From Microbacteriaceae bacterium (lineage in GTDB: Bacteria > Actinomycetota > Actinomycetes > Actinomycetales > Microbacteriaceae), in the NCBI GenBank assembly GCA_025464975.1, contig JAODMT010000005.1:1-64000 (forward strand): DNA of 64,000 nt, given 5' to 3'. The notes below the pieces were generated by a model. That model did no database searches and had not been told where the DNA came from. It worked only from the letters and a program-made list of their open reading frames with translations. Of this stretch, positions 17,066 to 25,870 are shown piece after piece. The position numbers and the translations under genes are program-made. How positions within the stretch are numbered: the first letter of the stretch is position 1; each line of letters opens with the position of its first letter.

Positions 17066-17881
17066 GTGCAAGTCGAGTCACGTGACACGCTGCGACAGTT
17101 CGTTGTGCTCGTGAGCGCGGTTCTCGCCGTTGCTGGTGCCTTTGTTGGGACCGGAGCGGCCGGGGGAATTCCGATTCAGAGCGCAGCCGGGGGCGCCCTC
17201 GCCGCCGATGCCACCGCCATTGCGCCGGGCGGCCCCGCTTTCGCCGTCTGGACGCCGATCTACCTCGGCCTCGTAGGCTACGCGGTGTGGCAATCGCTGC
17301 CCAACCAGAAATCCGACGCCCGGCAGCGTCGCCTCGGTTATCCGGTGGCCGCGTCGCTGTTGCTCAACGCGGCGTGGATCCTGAGCGTGCAGGTCGGGAT
17401 GCTCTGGCTGAGCGTCATCCTGATCGTCGCCCTGCTTGCCGTGCTCGTTTCCGCCTTCCGCGTGACAACCGCCTCGCGACCGAAGAACATCGTGGAGACC
17501 ATCCTCACCGACGGGACCGTCGGACTATACCTCGGCTGGGTATGTGTGGCGACTGCCGCCAACATCACGGCGTCTCTCGTCGCCACCGGGTTCCGCGGCT
17601 TCGGCTGGAACGAGGATGTCTGGGCGGTGGCAGTAATCGTCGTCGCCGGGGCGGCCGGAGTTCTGCTCGCCATTTTCGGGCGGGGTCGCTTTGCGCCCGC
17701 GGTTGCGCTCTGCTGGGGACTGGCTTGGGTGGCGGTCGCCCGACTAAGCGGTGACCTCATTTCCACTCCGACGGCGACCGCCTCGATCATCGCCATTGCA
17801 GCGGTGGCGCTCTTCACCGCGATCGCACGACTCCGCGCGTTCCGGGCATCCCCGCGGGTCGGGAACGCTAGCGCCGCTTAG
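17066..17881 (+). CDS. TspO/MBR-like (tryptophan-rich sensory) membrane protein
   Basis: About 271 residues with roughly seven or eight hydrophobic helices. The segment PGGPAFAVWTPIYLGLVGYAVWQ corresponds to the conserved PPAWVFxPVW region of TspO proteins, and LLLNAAWILSVQ corresponds to the later LNxAWS motif. The family binds porphyrins or sterol-like ligands, but this long, divergent form has no assigned function. GTG 17066 is preferred because CGGAG lies five bases before it; ATG 17024 is an alternative. Its stop overlaps the convergent proline iminopeptidase by four bases. Confidence 0.6.
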   Translation: MQVESRDTLRQFVVLVSAVLAVAGAFVGTGAAGGIPIQSAAGGALAADATAIAPGGPAFAVWTPIYLGLVGYAVWQSLPNQKSDARQRRLGYPVAASLLLNAAWILSVQVGMLWLSVILIVALLAVLVSAFRVTTASRPKNIVETILTDGTVGLYLGWVCVATAANITASLVATGFRGFGWNEDVWAVAVIVVAGAAGVLLAIFGRGRFAPAVALCWGLAWVAVARLSGDLISTPTATASIIAIAAVALFTAIARLRAFRASPRVGNASAA

Positions 17882-18834
17882 TCCGCGAAGCCGTCGGTCG
17901 CGCGAACTAGCGCATCCAGGATGCCCGGCTCATCGAAGGAGTGCCCAGCGTCGGGAATTATCACGAATTCGGCCTCCGGCCAGGCCCGGTGCAGATCCCA
18001 CGCGGTGACCGCCGGAGTGCAAATGTCGTACCTGCCCTGCACGATGACGCCCGGGATGCTGGCAAGGCGGGACGCGTCCCGGATGAGCTGTCCCTCATCG
18101 AAAAAGCCACGGTTCACGAAATAGTGATTCTCGATGCGCGCGAACGCCACGGCGTAGCGTGGGTCAGAGAATGTCTGCACGACGTCCGATCGCGGCAGGA
18201 GCGTCAGGGTCGACGCCTCCCAGGTGGACCAGGCCACGGCCGCCGGAACGTGGACGGCCGGGTCCGGGTCGTGGAGAAGCCGGCTGTATGCCTGTATGAG
18301 CATGCTTCGGTTTTCAAGCGGCACCGGCGCAATGAAGTCCTCCCATCTATCGGGGAAGATCGCCTCGGCCCCGCCCTCGTAAAACCAGTCCAGTTCGCTC
18401 TTTCGCAGGGTGAAGACGCCCCGCAGCACAAGCTCCGTTACCCGCTCGGGATGAGTCTCGGCGTACGCGATAGCAAGCGTGCTGCCCCACGATCCGCCGA
18501 AGACCAGCCACCGATCTATCCGCAAGTACTCCCTCAGAAGCTCGAGGTCATCGACCAGATGCCAGGTCGTGTTGGTACTGAGGTCGATTCCGGGTTCGCT
18601 CGCGTGCGGCTCACTCCTACCCGCGCCGCGCTGATCAAACAGGACTATGCGGTACTTCTGGGGGTCGAATACTCGCCGATGGTTGGGGTTGGTGTGCCCA
18701 CCCGGGCCGCCGTGCAGGAAAACGGCAGGCTTGCCATCCGGATTTCCGGAGGCCTCCCAATAGATACTTTGGCCGTCGCCGACGTCGAGGAGGCCCGAAT
18801 CGTACGGTTCGAGTTCCGGATAAAAAGTGCGCAT
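17878..18834 (-). CDS. pip: Proline iminopeptidase
   Basis: An alpha/beta-hydrolase of 318 residues, the family's normal length. The oxyanion segment FLHGGPGGHTNPNHRRVFDP is near residue 40, the nucleophile Ser is in FGGSWGSTLA near residue 114, and the catalytic Asp and His are in QGRYDICTP and PDAGHSFDE. It releases N-terminal proline from peptides in the cytoplasm. It is transcribed away from the EPS cluster with a 300-base divergent gap. Confidence 0.93.
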   Translation of the reverse strand: MRTFYPELEPYDSGLLDVGDGQSIYWEASGNPDGKPAVFLHGGPGGHTNPNHRRVFDPQKYRIVLFDQRGAGRSEPHASEPGIDLSTNTTWHLVDDLELLREYLRIDRWLVFGGSWGSTLAIAYAETHPERVTELVLRGVFTLRKSELDWFYEGGAEAIFPDRWEDFIAPVPLENRSMLIQAYSRLLHDPDPAVHVPAAVAWSTWEASTLTLLPRSDVVQTFSDPRYAVAFARIENHYFVNRGFFDEGQLIRDASRLASIPGVIVQGRYDICTPAVTAWDLHRAWPEAEFVIIPDAGHSFDEPGILDALVRATDGFAD

Positions 18835-19135
18835 TCTCCAAGCCTAGGTCGCAGCTTCGACCGTGCGCCGTGTCCCGTCCGCCCGGGTCGATACCCCGAG
18901 AAGAGGGGGTAGAAGCTCAAAGCAAATCAGTCGTATCCTTTCGGGCAATCCACATGTATTGTGGAGAAACCCGCAGCGAGGCAATCCCCCCCGCAGCTCT
19001 CGGTACCCGCCGAGAGCGTTCTCGGTACCCGCCGAGAAAAGCTTCGGTCCCCGCCGAACGCTTGTGTGCTTCGTGCGCCATCACCCCCGGCGGCGCGTGC
19101 AGGTCCCTGTAAACCCGAACTACAGGACAACCCGA
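18835..19135 (+). promoter_or_regulatory. Leader region of the EPS cluster with three serial hairpins
   Basis: No gene is seen in this 301-base divergent gap. It holds a dyad ACCCC (18893-18897) / GGGGGT (18905-18910), a dyad CCACA (18950-18954) / TGTGG (18960-18964), and three consecutive hairpins. Hairpin 1 is GCTCTCGG/CCGAGAGC (18996-19017), hairpin 2 is TTCTCGG/CCGAGAA (19019-19038), and hairpin 3 is TTCGG/CCGAA (19043-19058), extendable by AGC/GCT with a bulge. Loops are TACCCG, TACCCG and TCCCCG. None is followed by a T-run, so they look like repeated protein or RNA-binding elements in the leader of the glycosyltransferase gene. Confidence 0.5.
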
Positions 19136-20656
19136 ATGAATGCCTTTACGGTCCCCCGAACCGAAAAACACCCGATAAGCAATTGGCGCCTGCTGTCTTT
19201 GCTTCGCGTCGGCTCAGCACCGGCTCGCCGCTCCACGACCCCCTGGCCAAGGGCCTACAACTCCAAGCTCCGCATTACCGATTCATTGGTGATCTTGATC
19301 GCGGTGGCTTTGGCGTACTGGGGCAGATTCACCTTCGAAGACCCCGCTTCGTTTACCGCCGACGTTGCGGCACGATTCTCCGTCCTGTGCCTCCTGACGC
19401 TTCTGTGTTGGGGCGTCGGGCTCGCCGTGTTCCGTTCGCGCGACCCCAAGGTGATCGGCGTGGGTGCCAGCGAGTACAAACGGGTGGTCAACGCGACGAC
19501 CACCGTCTTTGGTCTCATCGCCATAACGTTTGTTGTGGCCGAGGTCGCAACCGCCCGTTGGTTCTTCACCATCACCCTTCCCGTAGGTCTTGCGGGCATC
19601 GTCGGCTCTCGCTGGCTCTGGCGACAGTGGCTGGTGAGCCGACGCAAGTCCGGCCAGATGTTCTCCCGGGTCGTGGTCGTGGGCAGACGCTACGACGTGG
19701 AGAAGGTCGTGCGTCAAATTGGCGCCAATCGCGGCTCGGGCTATTTCGTGATGGGCGCCGTTCTTGACGACGGGGACGACGCGTGGGACGGACCCGTCCT
19801 TCAGGGCATGAGCATCAGGCGCGGCCTCGACGCGGTACCTCAGTACGCCGAAGAGCTCGGGGCGGACGCGATCGTCGTGGCCGGGCAGCCGAGGGGCGAC
19901 GGCGAGTTCATCCATGACCTCGCCTGGCAGCTCGAGGGCAAGACGGTCGAGCTCATTCTCGCCACGAGCCTCGCCAATGTCGCCGGTCCCCGAATTCACT
20001 TCCGCCCCGTGGATGGCCTGCCGCTGCTTCACGTGGAGATCCCTCAGTTCGAGGGCGGAAAGCACCTCTTCAAACGGATGCTCGATGTCGTCATCGCCGG
20101 CCTGGCACTGCTCCTGCTTGCTCCGCTGTTCGCGCTGATCGCGCTGCTGATCAGGGCCGACAGCCCCGGGGGCGCCTTCTTCTGCCAGGAACGCGTTGGA
20201 CGGGGCGGACGGCTTTTCCGCATCTGGAAGTTCCGGTCGATGGTTGCCGCAGCGCCCCAGCTTCAGGCCACGTTGGCGGCGCTGAGCGAGGGCAACGGGG
20301 TTCTGTTCAAGATGAAGAACGATCCCCGCGTGACCCGGTTGGGCAGAACACTTCGCAAGTACTCCCTGGATGAGCTGCCTCAACTGTGGAACGTTTTCGT
20401 CGGCGACATGAGTCTCGTGGGGCCGCGGCCCCCGCTGCCCAACGAGGTCGAGGAGTACGAAGAGCACGTGCTTCGTCGTCTCTACATCAAGCCCGGCCTC
20501 ACGGGCATGTGGCAAATCAACGGGCGTTCCTCCCTGAGTTGGGAAGACAGCGTACGGCTTGACCTCTATTACGTAGAGAACTGGTCGGTAGTGGGCGACA
20601 TCATGATAATGTGGCGCACCTTCCGGGTGCTCATCAGGCCCGTCGGCGCGTACTAG
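19136..20656 (+). CDS. EPS-initiating polyprenyl glycosylphosphotransferase
   Basis: First enzyme of EPS repeat-unit assembly: it moves a sugar-1-phosphate from a nucleotide sugar to undecaprenyl phosphate at the membrane. The 506-residue protein has several N-terminal helices (about residues 40-170), a Rossmann-like middle with VVVVGRRYDVEKVV, and the C-terminal bacterial sugar transferase domain (about 315-500). That domain carries KRMLDVVIAGLALL, FRIWKFRSM, SLDELPQLWNV and GDMSLVGPRPPLP. ATG 19136 excludes the hairpin leader from the coding region. It opens a plus-strand cluster with the glycosyltransferase at 20683. Confidence 0.93.
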   Translation: MNAFTVPRTEKHPISNWRLLSLLRVGSAPARRSTTPWPRAYNSKLRITDSLVILIAVALAYWGRFTFEDPASFTADVAARFSVLCLLTLLCWGVGLAVFRSRDPKVIGVGASEYKRVVNATTTVFGLIAITFVVAEVATARWFFTITLPVGLAGIVGSRWLWRQWLVSRRKSGQMFSRVVVVGRRYDVEKVVRQIGANRGSGYFVMGAVLDDGDDAWDGPVLQGMSIRRGLDAVPQYAEELGADAIVVAGQPRGDGEFIHDLAWQLEGKTVELILATSLANVAGPRIHFRPVDGLPLLHVEIPQFEGGKHLFKRMLDVVIAGLALLLLAPLFALIALLIRADSPGGAFFCQERVGRGGRLFRIWKFRSMVAAAPQLQATLAALSEGNGVLFKMKNDPRVTRLGRTLRKYSLDELPQLWNVFVGDMSLVGPRPPLPNEVEEYEEHVLRRLYIKPGLTGMWQINGRSSLSWEDSVRLDLYYVENWSVVGDIMIMWRTFRVLIRPVGAY

Positions 20657-20682
20657 GCGAGTCGGACAGGAGCGTCACGGGC

Positions 20683-21864
20683 ATGACACGAAGCGACCAT
20701 AAACCAGACGGACGCAGAACTGTGCGGATCTTGGGCACCCATGGGGTGCCCGCCGCGTATGGCGGGTTTGAGACGGCTGCCGAGAACGTGGGGCTGTATC
20801 TGCGAGACCAAGGCTGGCGAGTGATCGTCTATTGCCAGGTCGAGGGCCATGGCCCGATGACCGAAGATGTCTGGAACGGCCTCGAGCGGGTCACGATTCC
20901 CGTGCAGCGCGGGGGATGGCTTGGCACGTCCCAGTTCGACTGGCGCTCGATCATCCACGCGTCCCGGTCGCGGGACGTGTGCCTCACCTTCGGTTACAAC
21001 ACCGCGCTGTTCAACATCGTGCAGCGAGCCAGGGGTATCCCCAACGTCATCAACATGGACGGCATCGAATGGTCCCGGGCTCGCTGGGGAAAGTTCAAAC
21101 AGGGCATCCTCTGGGTCAACGAACGCATCGCCTGCTGGGTTGGAAACGACCTGATCGCCGACCACCCGGTGATCGAGGAATACCTGGCTACCCGCGCCAG
21201 GCGATCAAAACTCTCCACCATCACCTACGGGGCAAACGCCCTGGTATCGGCATCCACAGAGCCCGTCACTTCGCGCGGGTTGCGGCCGGGGTCCTACCTC
21301 ACCCTGATCTGTCGCCCGATTCCGGAGAATTCGATTCTGGAACTGGTGCAGGCATTCTCCAGCCAACGGCGGGGACACACTCTGGCCGTCCTCGGTGACT
21401 ACCGCCCGGACACCGATCCCTACCATCGGGCGGTCGTCGAGGCAGCGAGCGACGAAGTGGTGTTCCTCGGTGCCATCTACGAGCCCCAAGAGGTGGCTGC
21501 GCTGCGATTCCACTCCTCCGGCTACCTCCACGGCCACACCGTCGGCGGAACGAATCCGTCACTGGTCGAGGCGCTCGCCGCCGGCAACCCGGTGGTCGCT
21601 CACGACAACGCCTACAACCGCTGGGTCGCTGGGTCGGCGGCCCTCTACTTCACGAACGCCGAAGATGCAGCGCTGCAGATCGGCAGGATCCTCGGCGAGT
21701 CGGACCTTCGGGAGCGTCTCGGCAGGGCCAGCCGCATCCGACACGCCGAGGAGTTCACCTGGGAGCACGTCGCAGGTCAATACCAGGACCTCCTTAACCG
21801 CCACGTCGACGCTCACTCACGCTCCATCTCAGAGAAACCCGAACTCTCGAAGGAAGAACATTGA
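20683..21864 (+). CDS. Glycosyltransferase, DUF1972/rhamnosyltransferase type
   Basis: A 393-residue GT-B glycosyltransferase. The N-terminus RILGTHGVPAAYGGFETAAE is the DUF1972 signature, found in enzymes that add a rhamnose or similar sugar to the lipid-linked EPS unit. The C-terminal donor half has HTVGGTNPSLVEALAAGNPVV with the paired acidic/GGTN motif. AGGAG lies ten bases before ATG 20683. Its stop overlaps the TTG start of the following oxidoreductase (21861-21864). Confidence 0.88.
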   Translation: MTRSDHKPDGRRTVRILGTHGVPAAYGGFETAAENVGLYLRDQGWRVIVYCQVEGHGPMTEDVWNGLERVTIPVQRGGWLGTSQFDWRSIIHASRSRDVCLTFGYNTALFNIVQRARGIPNVINMDGIEWSRARWGKFKQGILWVNERIACWVGNDLIADHPVIEEYLATRARRSKLSTITYGANALVSASTEPVTSRGLRPGSYLTLICRPIPENSILELVQAFSSQRRGHTLAVLGDYRPDTDPYHRAVVEAASDEVVFLGAIYEPQEVAALRFHSSGYLHGHTVGGTNPSLVEALAAGNPVVAHDNAYNRWVAGSAALYFTNAEDAALQIGRILGESDLRERLGRASRIRHAEEFTWEHVAGQYQDLLNRHVDAHSRSISEKPELSKEEH

Positions 21865-22955
21865 TAAAGCTAGGAGTCGTAGGACTCGGCAAGATGGGGC
21901 TGTCCCACCTCGCCATGATCAAGGCGCATCCGGATGTTCAGGTTGAGGCGGTGGTGGACTCAAGCGGCTACATCCTGGACGTTCTCGGCAAGTACACGGG
22001 CCTTGCCACCTTCACCGACTACGAGACGATGCTGGAATCGGTTCCTCTGGATGCGGTGCTGATCGCGACTCCCACACGTTTCCACGGTCCGATGGTGCGC
22101 GCGGCCCTGGAGAGAGGGTTGCACGTCTTCTGCGAGAAGCCGCTCTGCCTGACCTCCGAGGAGTCACAGCAATTGGCGGCCCTCGCGGCAGAGAAGGGCC
22201 TGGTCACCCAGGTCGGCTATCACAACCGCTTCGTCGGCGCCTTTCGTGAGGTAAAGGAGCTGCTCGACGCGGGGGCAATCGGTCGGGTCACTCACATCCT
22301 CGCCGAGGCGTACGGCCCGGTAGTTCTGAAGTCCAAGGGCACCACCTGGCGGAGCCAACGGACCGAGGGTGGCGGCTGTCTCTACGACTACGCCGCGCAT
22401 CCCGTCGATCTCCTCAGCTGGTACGTGGGTGCCCCCATCGGCGTGGGTGGCACGATTCTCGGTAGCGTCTTTTCCGAGAACACCGAGGACGAGGTGTTCA
22501 GCACGTTGTATTACGACAACAACGTCAGCGCTCAGCTCTCCGTCAACTGGTCGGACGAGTCGTATCGCAAGATGACCACGCAGATCACCATCACCGGCAC
22601 GGCGGGAAGAATCCACGCCGACCGACAAGAGATTCAGGTGCACCTGGGCGGGGCCGCACCAACGGTCCAGGGATACGAGAAGGGCTGGAACGTTCGCTAC
22701 ACGACGGAGTTGACCGAGAATGTCTGGTTCTACCTCCGCGGCGAGGAGTACAGTGCACAGCTCGATCACTTCGTGAAGAGGATCGAGAACGCGGATCTTG
22801 ACGGAATCAACAGCTTCGCTAGCGCCGCGGTCACAGACCGCGTGCTCGAATTGCTGACCATCGACGCGGAGGCCGGGCCGGCCACACGAGACGCGGAAGC
22901 GGTCGTTGCGGCTGCTGCACCCGCGCCGCGCCGCGGACTTCTGAGGAGGCGCTGA
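21861..22955 (+). CDS. Gfo/Idh/MocA-family oxidoreductase of the EPS cluster
   Basis: A 364-residue NAD(P)-dependent oxidoreductase with Rossmann motif GVVGLGKMGLSH at the extreme N-terminus and [10 protein letters not shown] near residue 95. In EPS loci such enzymes make nucleotide-linked keto or uronic sugars. The start is TTG 21861, preceded by AAGGAAG and overlapping the preceding stop; ATG alternatives further in would cut the nucleotide-binding loop. Its TGA shares one base with the next ATG. The extended Ala/Arg-rich C-terminus is not part of the fold. Confidence 0.87.
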   Translation: MIKLGVVGLGKMGLSHLAMIKAHPDVQVEAVVDSSGYILDVLGKYTGLATFTDYETMLESVPLDAVLIATPTRFHGPMVRAALERGLHVFCEKPLCLTSEESQQLAALAAEKGLVTQVGYHNRFVGAFREVKELLDAGAIGRVTHILAEAYGPVVLKSKGTTWRSQRTEGGGCLYDYAAHPVDLLSWYVGAPIGVGGTILGSVFSENTEDEVFSTLYYDNNVSAQLSVNWSDESYRKMTTQITITGTAGRIHADRQEIQVHLGGAAPTVQGYEKGWNVRYTTELTENVWFYLRGEEYSAQLDHFVKRIENADLDGINSFASAAVTDRVLELLTIDAEAGPATRDAEAVVAAAAPAPRRGLLRRR

Positions 22956-23884
22956 TGAGCGAGAACGCAACACTAATTGAGACGAGCGCGGGAGCCACCC
23001 ATATGGACCGACTGCTCTTCGGCGACAATCAATTCTTCGGCGTCAACCACATGTCCGAAGAAAAGGCCCGGGCTCAGGCGATGCGCTTCCAGAATCTGGA
23101 TGCGGTGCTGGCCGTGCTCGACACGGCCTATGACGAGGGCATCACCACCTTCATGTGCACAACCCACGAGCGCATTGCGGAGGTGGCCGAGCGGGTCAGG
23201 AGCAACCCGGCGCGCTACCCCGACTTCCGCTTCTACCCCTGCATGCCCTACGCGCACAAGTACGCCGATGCGGTCACCGAGTACGGGATGCTCGGCGCTA
23301 TTCGGCGCTTCCTTCCCGACGAAGGAATGATGAACGCGATGCTGCGCGGCGGTTCGTCAATTGCCAAGAAGGACGCCGAGGGTCTGATCACCCTTCTGGT
23401 GGATGCCGAAATGGCGGCCTTCCGCGGACTTTCCACACCGGTCATCTGGTTGCAGAACGTCGTTGTCGACCTGCTGCTCGGGCTCGGCTTCACGGAGGCA
23501 TTCGTGATTTTCGCGCAACACATCAAGAAGCGGTACAACGCCGAACCCGGGTTCATCACGATGAACCTGCCCCTGCTTCTGGACGCCCTCGAGAAGGCCG
23601 GCATCGAGAACCCGCTGGTGTGTTCGAATATCAACAAGATCGGGTTCCGGATGTCCGGCGGCATCGAGGGTTACGCCGAGGCGCTTGCTGGTCGCACGTG
23701 CCGGGCGGTGGCGATGTCGGTCTTCGCGTCGGGCGCCATTCCCGCGCGGGAGGCGATCGAGTGGATCAGCGAGCAGCCCAACATCCAATCCATTGTCTTC
23801 GGGGCGTCGAGCCAGGCGAACATCCGGAGCACCAAGCAATTGGTTGACGAATTCAGCGGCACACGGCCGAAGCGAGAGAGGTAA
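22955..23884 (+). CDS. Unrecognised protein with faint aldo/keto-reductase-like barrel features
   Basis: A 309-residue protein I cannot place in a named family. Its opening LLFGDNQFFGVNHMSEEKA and the AVLDTAYDEGITTFMCTTHE stretch, and the late IVFGASSQANIRSTKQLVDEF, sit where AKR enzymes have their first strand, first helix pair and the final GAS helix. The AKR catalytic Asp-Tyr-Lys-His set is not seen. No signal peptide or clear membrane span. It starts on the base where the oxidoreductase stops (TGATG) and is followed six bases later by a glycosyltransferase, so it belongs to the EPS assembly operon. A role in sugar-nucleotide modification is inference. Confidence 0.7.
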   Translation: MSENATLIETSAGATHMDRLLFGDNQFFGVNHMSEEKARAQAMRFQNLDAVLAVLDTAYDEGITTFMCTTHERIAEVAERVRSNPARYPDFRFYPCMPYAHKYADAVTEYGMLGAIRRFLPDEGMMNAMLRGGSSIAKKDAEGLITLLVDAEMAAFRGLSTPVIWLQNVVVDLLLGLGFTEAFVIFAQHIKKRYNAEPGFITMNLPLLLDALEKAGIENPLVCSNINKIGFRMSGGIEGYAEALAGRTCRAVAMSVFASGAIPAREAIEWISEQPNIQSIVFGASSQANIRSTKQLVDEFSGTRPKRER

Positions 23885-23889
23885 CCCAC

Positions 23890-24990
23890 ATGCGAATCCT
23901 GTTTGACGGATTCTGGTGGGTGACCGGGCCGGTGTCGAACAAACAGGTGATGCGCGAGTTCGTTCTCGCGTGGGAACGCGAATTCCCGGACGACGAACTG
24001 ATCCTCGCCGTGCCGCGCTCCGACCTGACGGCCGTTCGAGGCCAGGTGCCCGGCCGCATCAGGTTGGTCGCCACCACGCTACGACCGCAAGGCATCAGCG
24101 CCATCGTCGAGTTGCCCTTCGTCGCACGGCGGCTGGGGGTGGACGTGACCATCGTGCACAACTTCACGCCGCTGTTCGGAGCGTCGGCAGTGTTTGTGCA
24201 TGATCTGATGTTCGTCACGAGCCCGCAGTGGTTTACCGCGAAGGAGCGTCTCTACTTCTCTCTGATGACTGTGACAGTCGGGCGCGCCCGCTGGGTGCTG
24301 ACCTCCTCCCAGTCGGAGGCGAACCGGATCTCGCGGCTGACGCGCTACCGAGCCGAGGTCACCCCGATCGGCCTCGGACTTTCTCGCGGATTGAACACAG
24401 CCGTGCCGGTCCGGCCCGCGGGGCTGGAAGACGTCGAAAGCTTTGTGCTGACTGTCGGGCGACTCAACGCTCGAAAAAATCTCGCCACCTGCATCGACGC
24501 GGCGCTCGCGTCCGGTGTGGTGACGCCGCGCAATCCGCTGATCATTGTCGGTGAACCGGGAGGGAAAAAAGCGACTCTCCCGCGAGCCGAGGCGGACGCG
24601 GTGTCCTCACGCGCCGTTCGATTCCTCGGTTTCATCACCGACGACGAGCTCGCGTACCTGTACGCCCACGCACAGGTGTTCCTTTTTCTCTCGCTCGACG
24701 AGGGTTTCGGGATGCCCACCCTCGAGGCTCTGCGGTTCGGAGCGCCCATCGTGGCGAGCGATATTCCCGTTTTCCGGGAGATTCTGGGCTCGCGCGCGCG
24801 GTTCGTGCCTCCGCTCGACGTGGAAGCGACCGCGGCGGCCATCCGCGACTCTGCCGGTGCCGGTCGATTCGACGCCGTCGACGTCGAGACGCTGGGCTAT
24901 TCCTGGGAACTCAGTGCTCGCCGAATGCGAACTGCGGTGTCGGGCGCGGCGTGGATCAAAAAAGATGAGTCTATTGAATTTACCGAGTGA
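23890..24990 (+). CDS. GT4-family glycosyltransferase
   Basis: A retaining GT-B enzyme of 366 residues. The C-terminal half has the FVLTVGRLNARKNLATCIDA strand-helix and the EX7E motif (DEGFGMPTLEALRFGAPIV) that binds the nucleotide sugar. The N-terminus MRILFDGFWWVTGPVSNKQV reads as the acceptor side. It would extend the lipid-linked EPS repeat in the cytoplasm. Fifth gene of the tight plus-strand operon that starts at 19136. Confidence 0.88.
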   Translation: MRILFDGFWWVTGPVSNKQVMREFVLAWEREFPDDELILAVPRSDLTAVRGQVPGRIRLVATTLRPQGISAIVELPFVARRLGVDVTIVHNFTPLFGASAVFVHDLMFVTSPQWFTAKERLYFSLMTVTVGRARWVLTSSQSEANRISRLTRYRAEVTPIGLGLSRGLNTAVPVRPAGLEDVESFVLTVGRLNARKNLATCIDAALASGVVTPRNPLIIVGEPGGKKATLPRAEADAVSSRAVRFLGFITDDELAYLYAHAQVFLFLSLDEGFGMPTLEALRFGAPIVASDIPVFREILGSRARFVPPLDVEATAAAIRDSAGAGRFDAVDVETLGYSWELSARRMRTAVSGAAWIKKDESIEFTE

Positions 24991-25038
24991 GCGGTAAGGT
25001 TTGCTTTCCCGATAACCACTAACATTCAGGAGCGCCGG

Positions 25039-25752
25039 ATGGCGGCCGAGAAACCCGACTCAGCCTCGCGACAACCCACACCAAAGCCTGAGGCCAAGCC
25101 GCCGGACGCGGGTTGGAGCACCCGGCGCAAGGTTCTCGTTGCCGCGGCCGCGGCAGTGCTCCTGGCGGGAGGGATCACCGCCACGGTCCTCACCAGCCTC
25201 GGCGCACCCGGCAGTGATCGACAGGCCGGCCCGCCCCAGTCGGGCGCCCCGGCCAGTCCGAAGAGCAGCGACACCTCGGCCACCCCGACCAGCCCCGATC
25301 CGGCGGCCACCCCGACTAGTCCCGATCCGGCGGCCACCCCGGGTCCCGCCGTGCCGGCTGCCCCGGTAGCTCTGGACAAGCCAGCGCAAATCGAGCCGGG
25401 ACTGTCCGCAGCGATCACCAAATTCGAGGCCGTCGACGGTAAGGCGCTCACACCCGGCGAGGTGTCCGCCCCATCGGTCAGGACGACGGTCACGATCCGG
25501 AACGCCAGCAGCGAGTCGGTACCGCTGACGACGGCGGTGGTCACGGCCTACTACGGACCCGACCAGACACCGGCGCTGGAACTCACCTCGCCGGGCGGCG
25601 CTCCCTTCCCGACCAAGGTAGCGGCGGGCCAGAGCGCTACCGCCGTTTACCTCTTCAGCATCCCCGTCGACCAGCGCGATCGAGTGCGAATAGTCGTCGA
25701 CTATTCGGTCAAGGTCTCCCCGGTCGTGTTCGAGGGGGCGGTTCCTCGGTAG
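25039..25752 (+). CDS. Membrane-anchored or secreted protein with Pro/Ala-rich linker
   Basis: A 237-residue protein with a basic cytoplasmic start, one hydrophobic segment (about residues 32-52), a Pro/Ser/Ala-rich linker (about 55-115, with two TSPDPAATP units), and a compact beta-rich domain. That domain (VRTTVTIRNASSESVPLTTAVVTAYYGPD and the VAAGQSATAVYLF stretch) has the ring of a DUF4352-like extracellular immunoglobulin-type fold. AGGAG precedes ATG 25039. It probably stands on the outer face of the membrane between EPS assembly genes and the large secreted proteins. Function unknown. Confidence 0.75.
   Translation: MAAEKPDSASRQPTPKPEAKPPDAGWSTRRKVLVAAAAAVLLAGGITATVLTSLGAPGSDRQAGPPQSGAPASPKSSDTSATPTSPDPAATPTSPDPAATPGPAVPAAPVALDKPAQIEPGLSAAITKFEAVDGKALTPGEVSAPSVRTTVTIRNASSESVPLTTAVVTAYYGPDQTPALELTSPGGAPFPTKVAAGQSATAVYLFSIPVDQRDRVRIVVDYSVKVSPVVFEGAVPR
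25282..25335 (+). repeat. Two 27-base tandem units in the linker coding region
   Basis: Units 25282-25308 and 25309-25335 are nearly identical (differing at three positions, synonymous) and encode two TPTSPDPAA segments in the Pro-rich linker of the anchored protein. Confidence 0.7.
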
Positions 25753-25870
25753 TCCCCAAAACTGCCTCCCGGTAGGGGTTTACTCGCCTGCCTGCCGTAA
25801 CTACGCTTTCTCGCAATCGAGCGGTCTACCCGAGCCCGCTTTACCCGAGATTTCGATTTGAGGCCACGCG

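Noticed and set aside
21861-22955. Duplicate of the Gfo/Idh/MocA gene at 8591
   Set aside because: The two share only family motifs, differ throughout and sit in unrelated operons.
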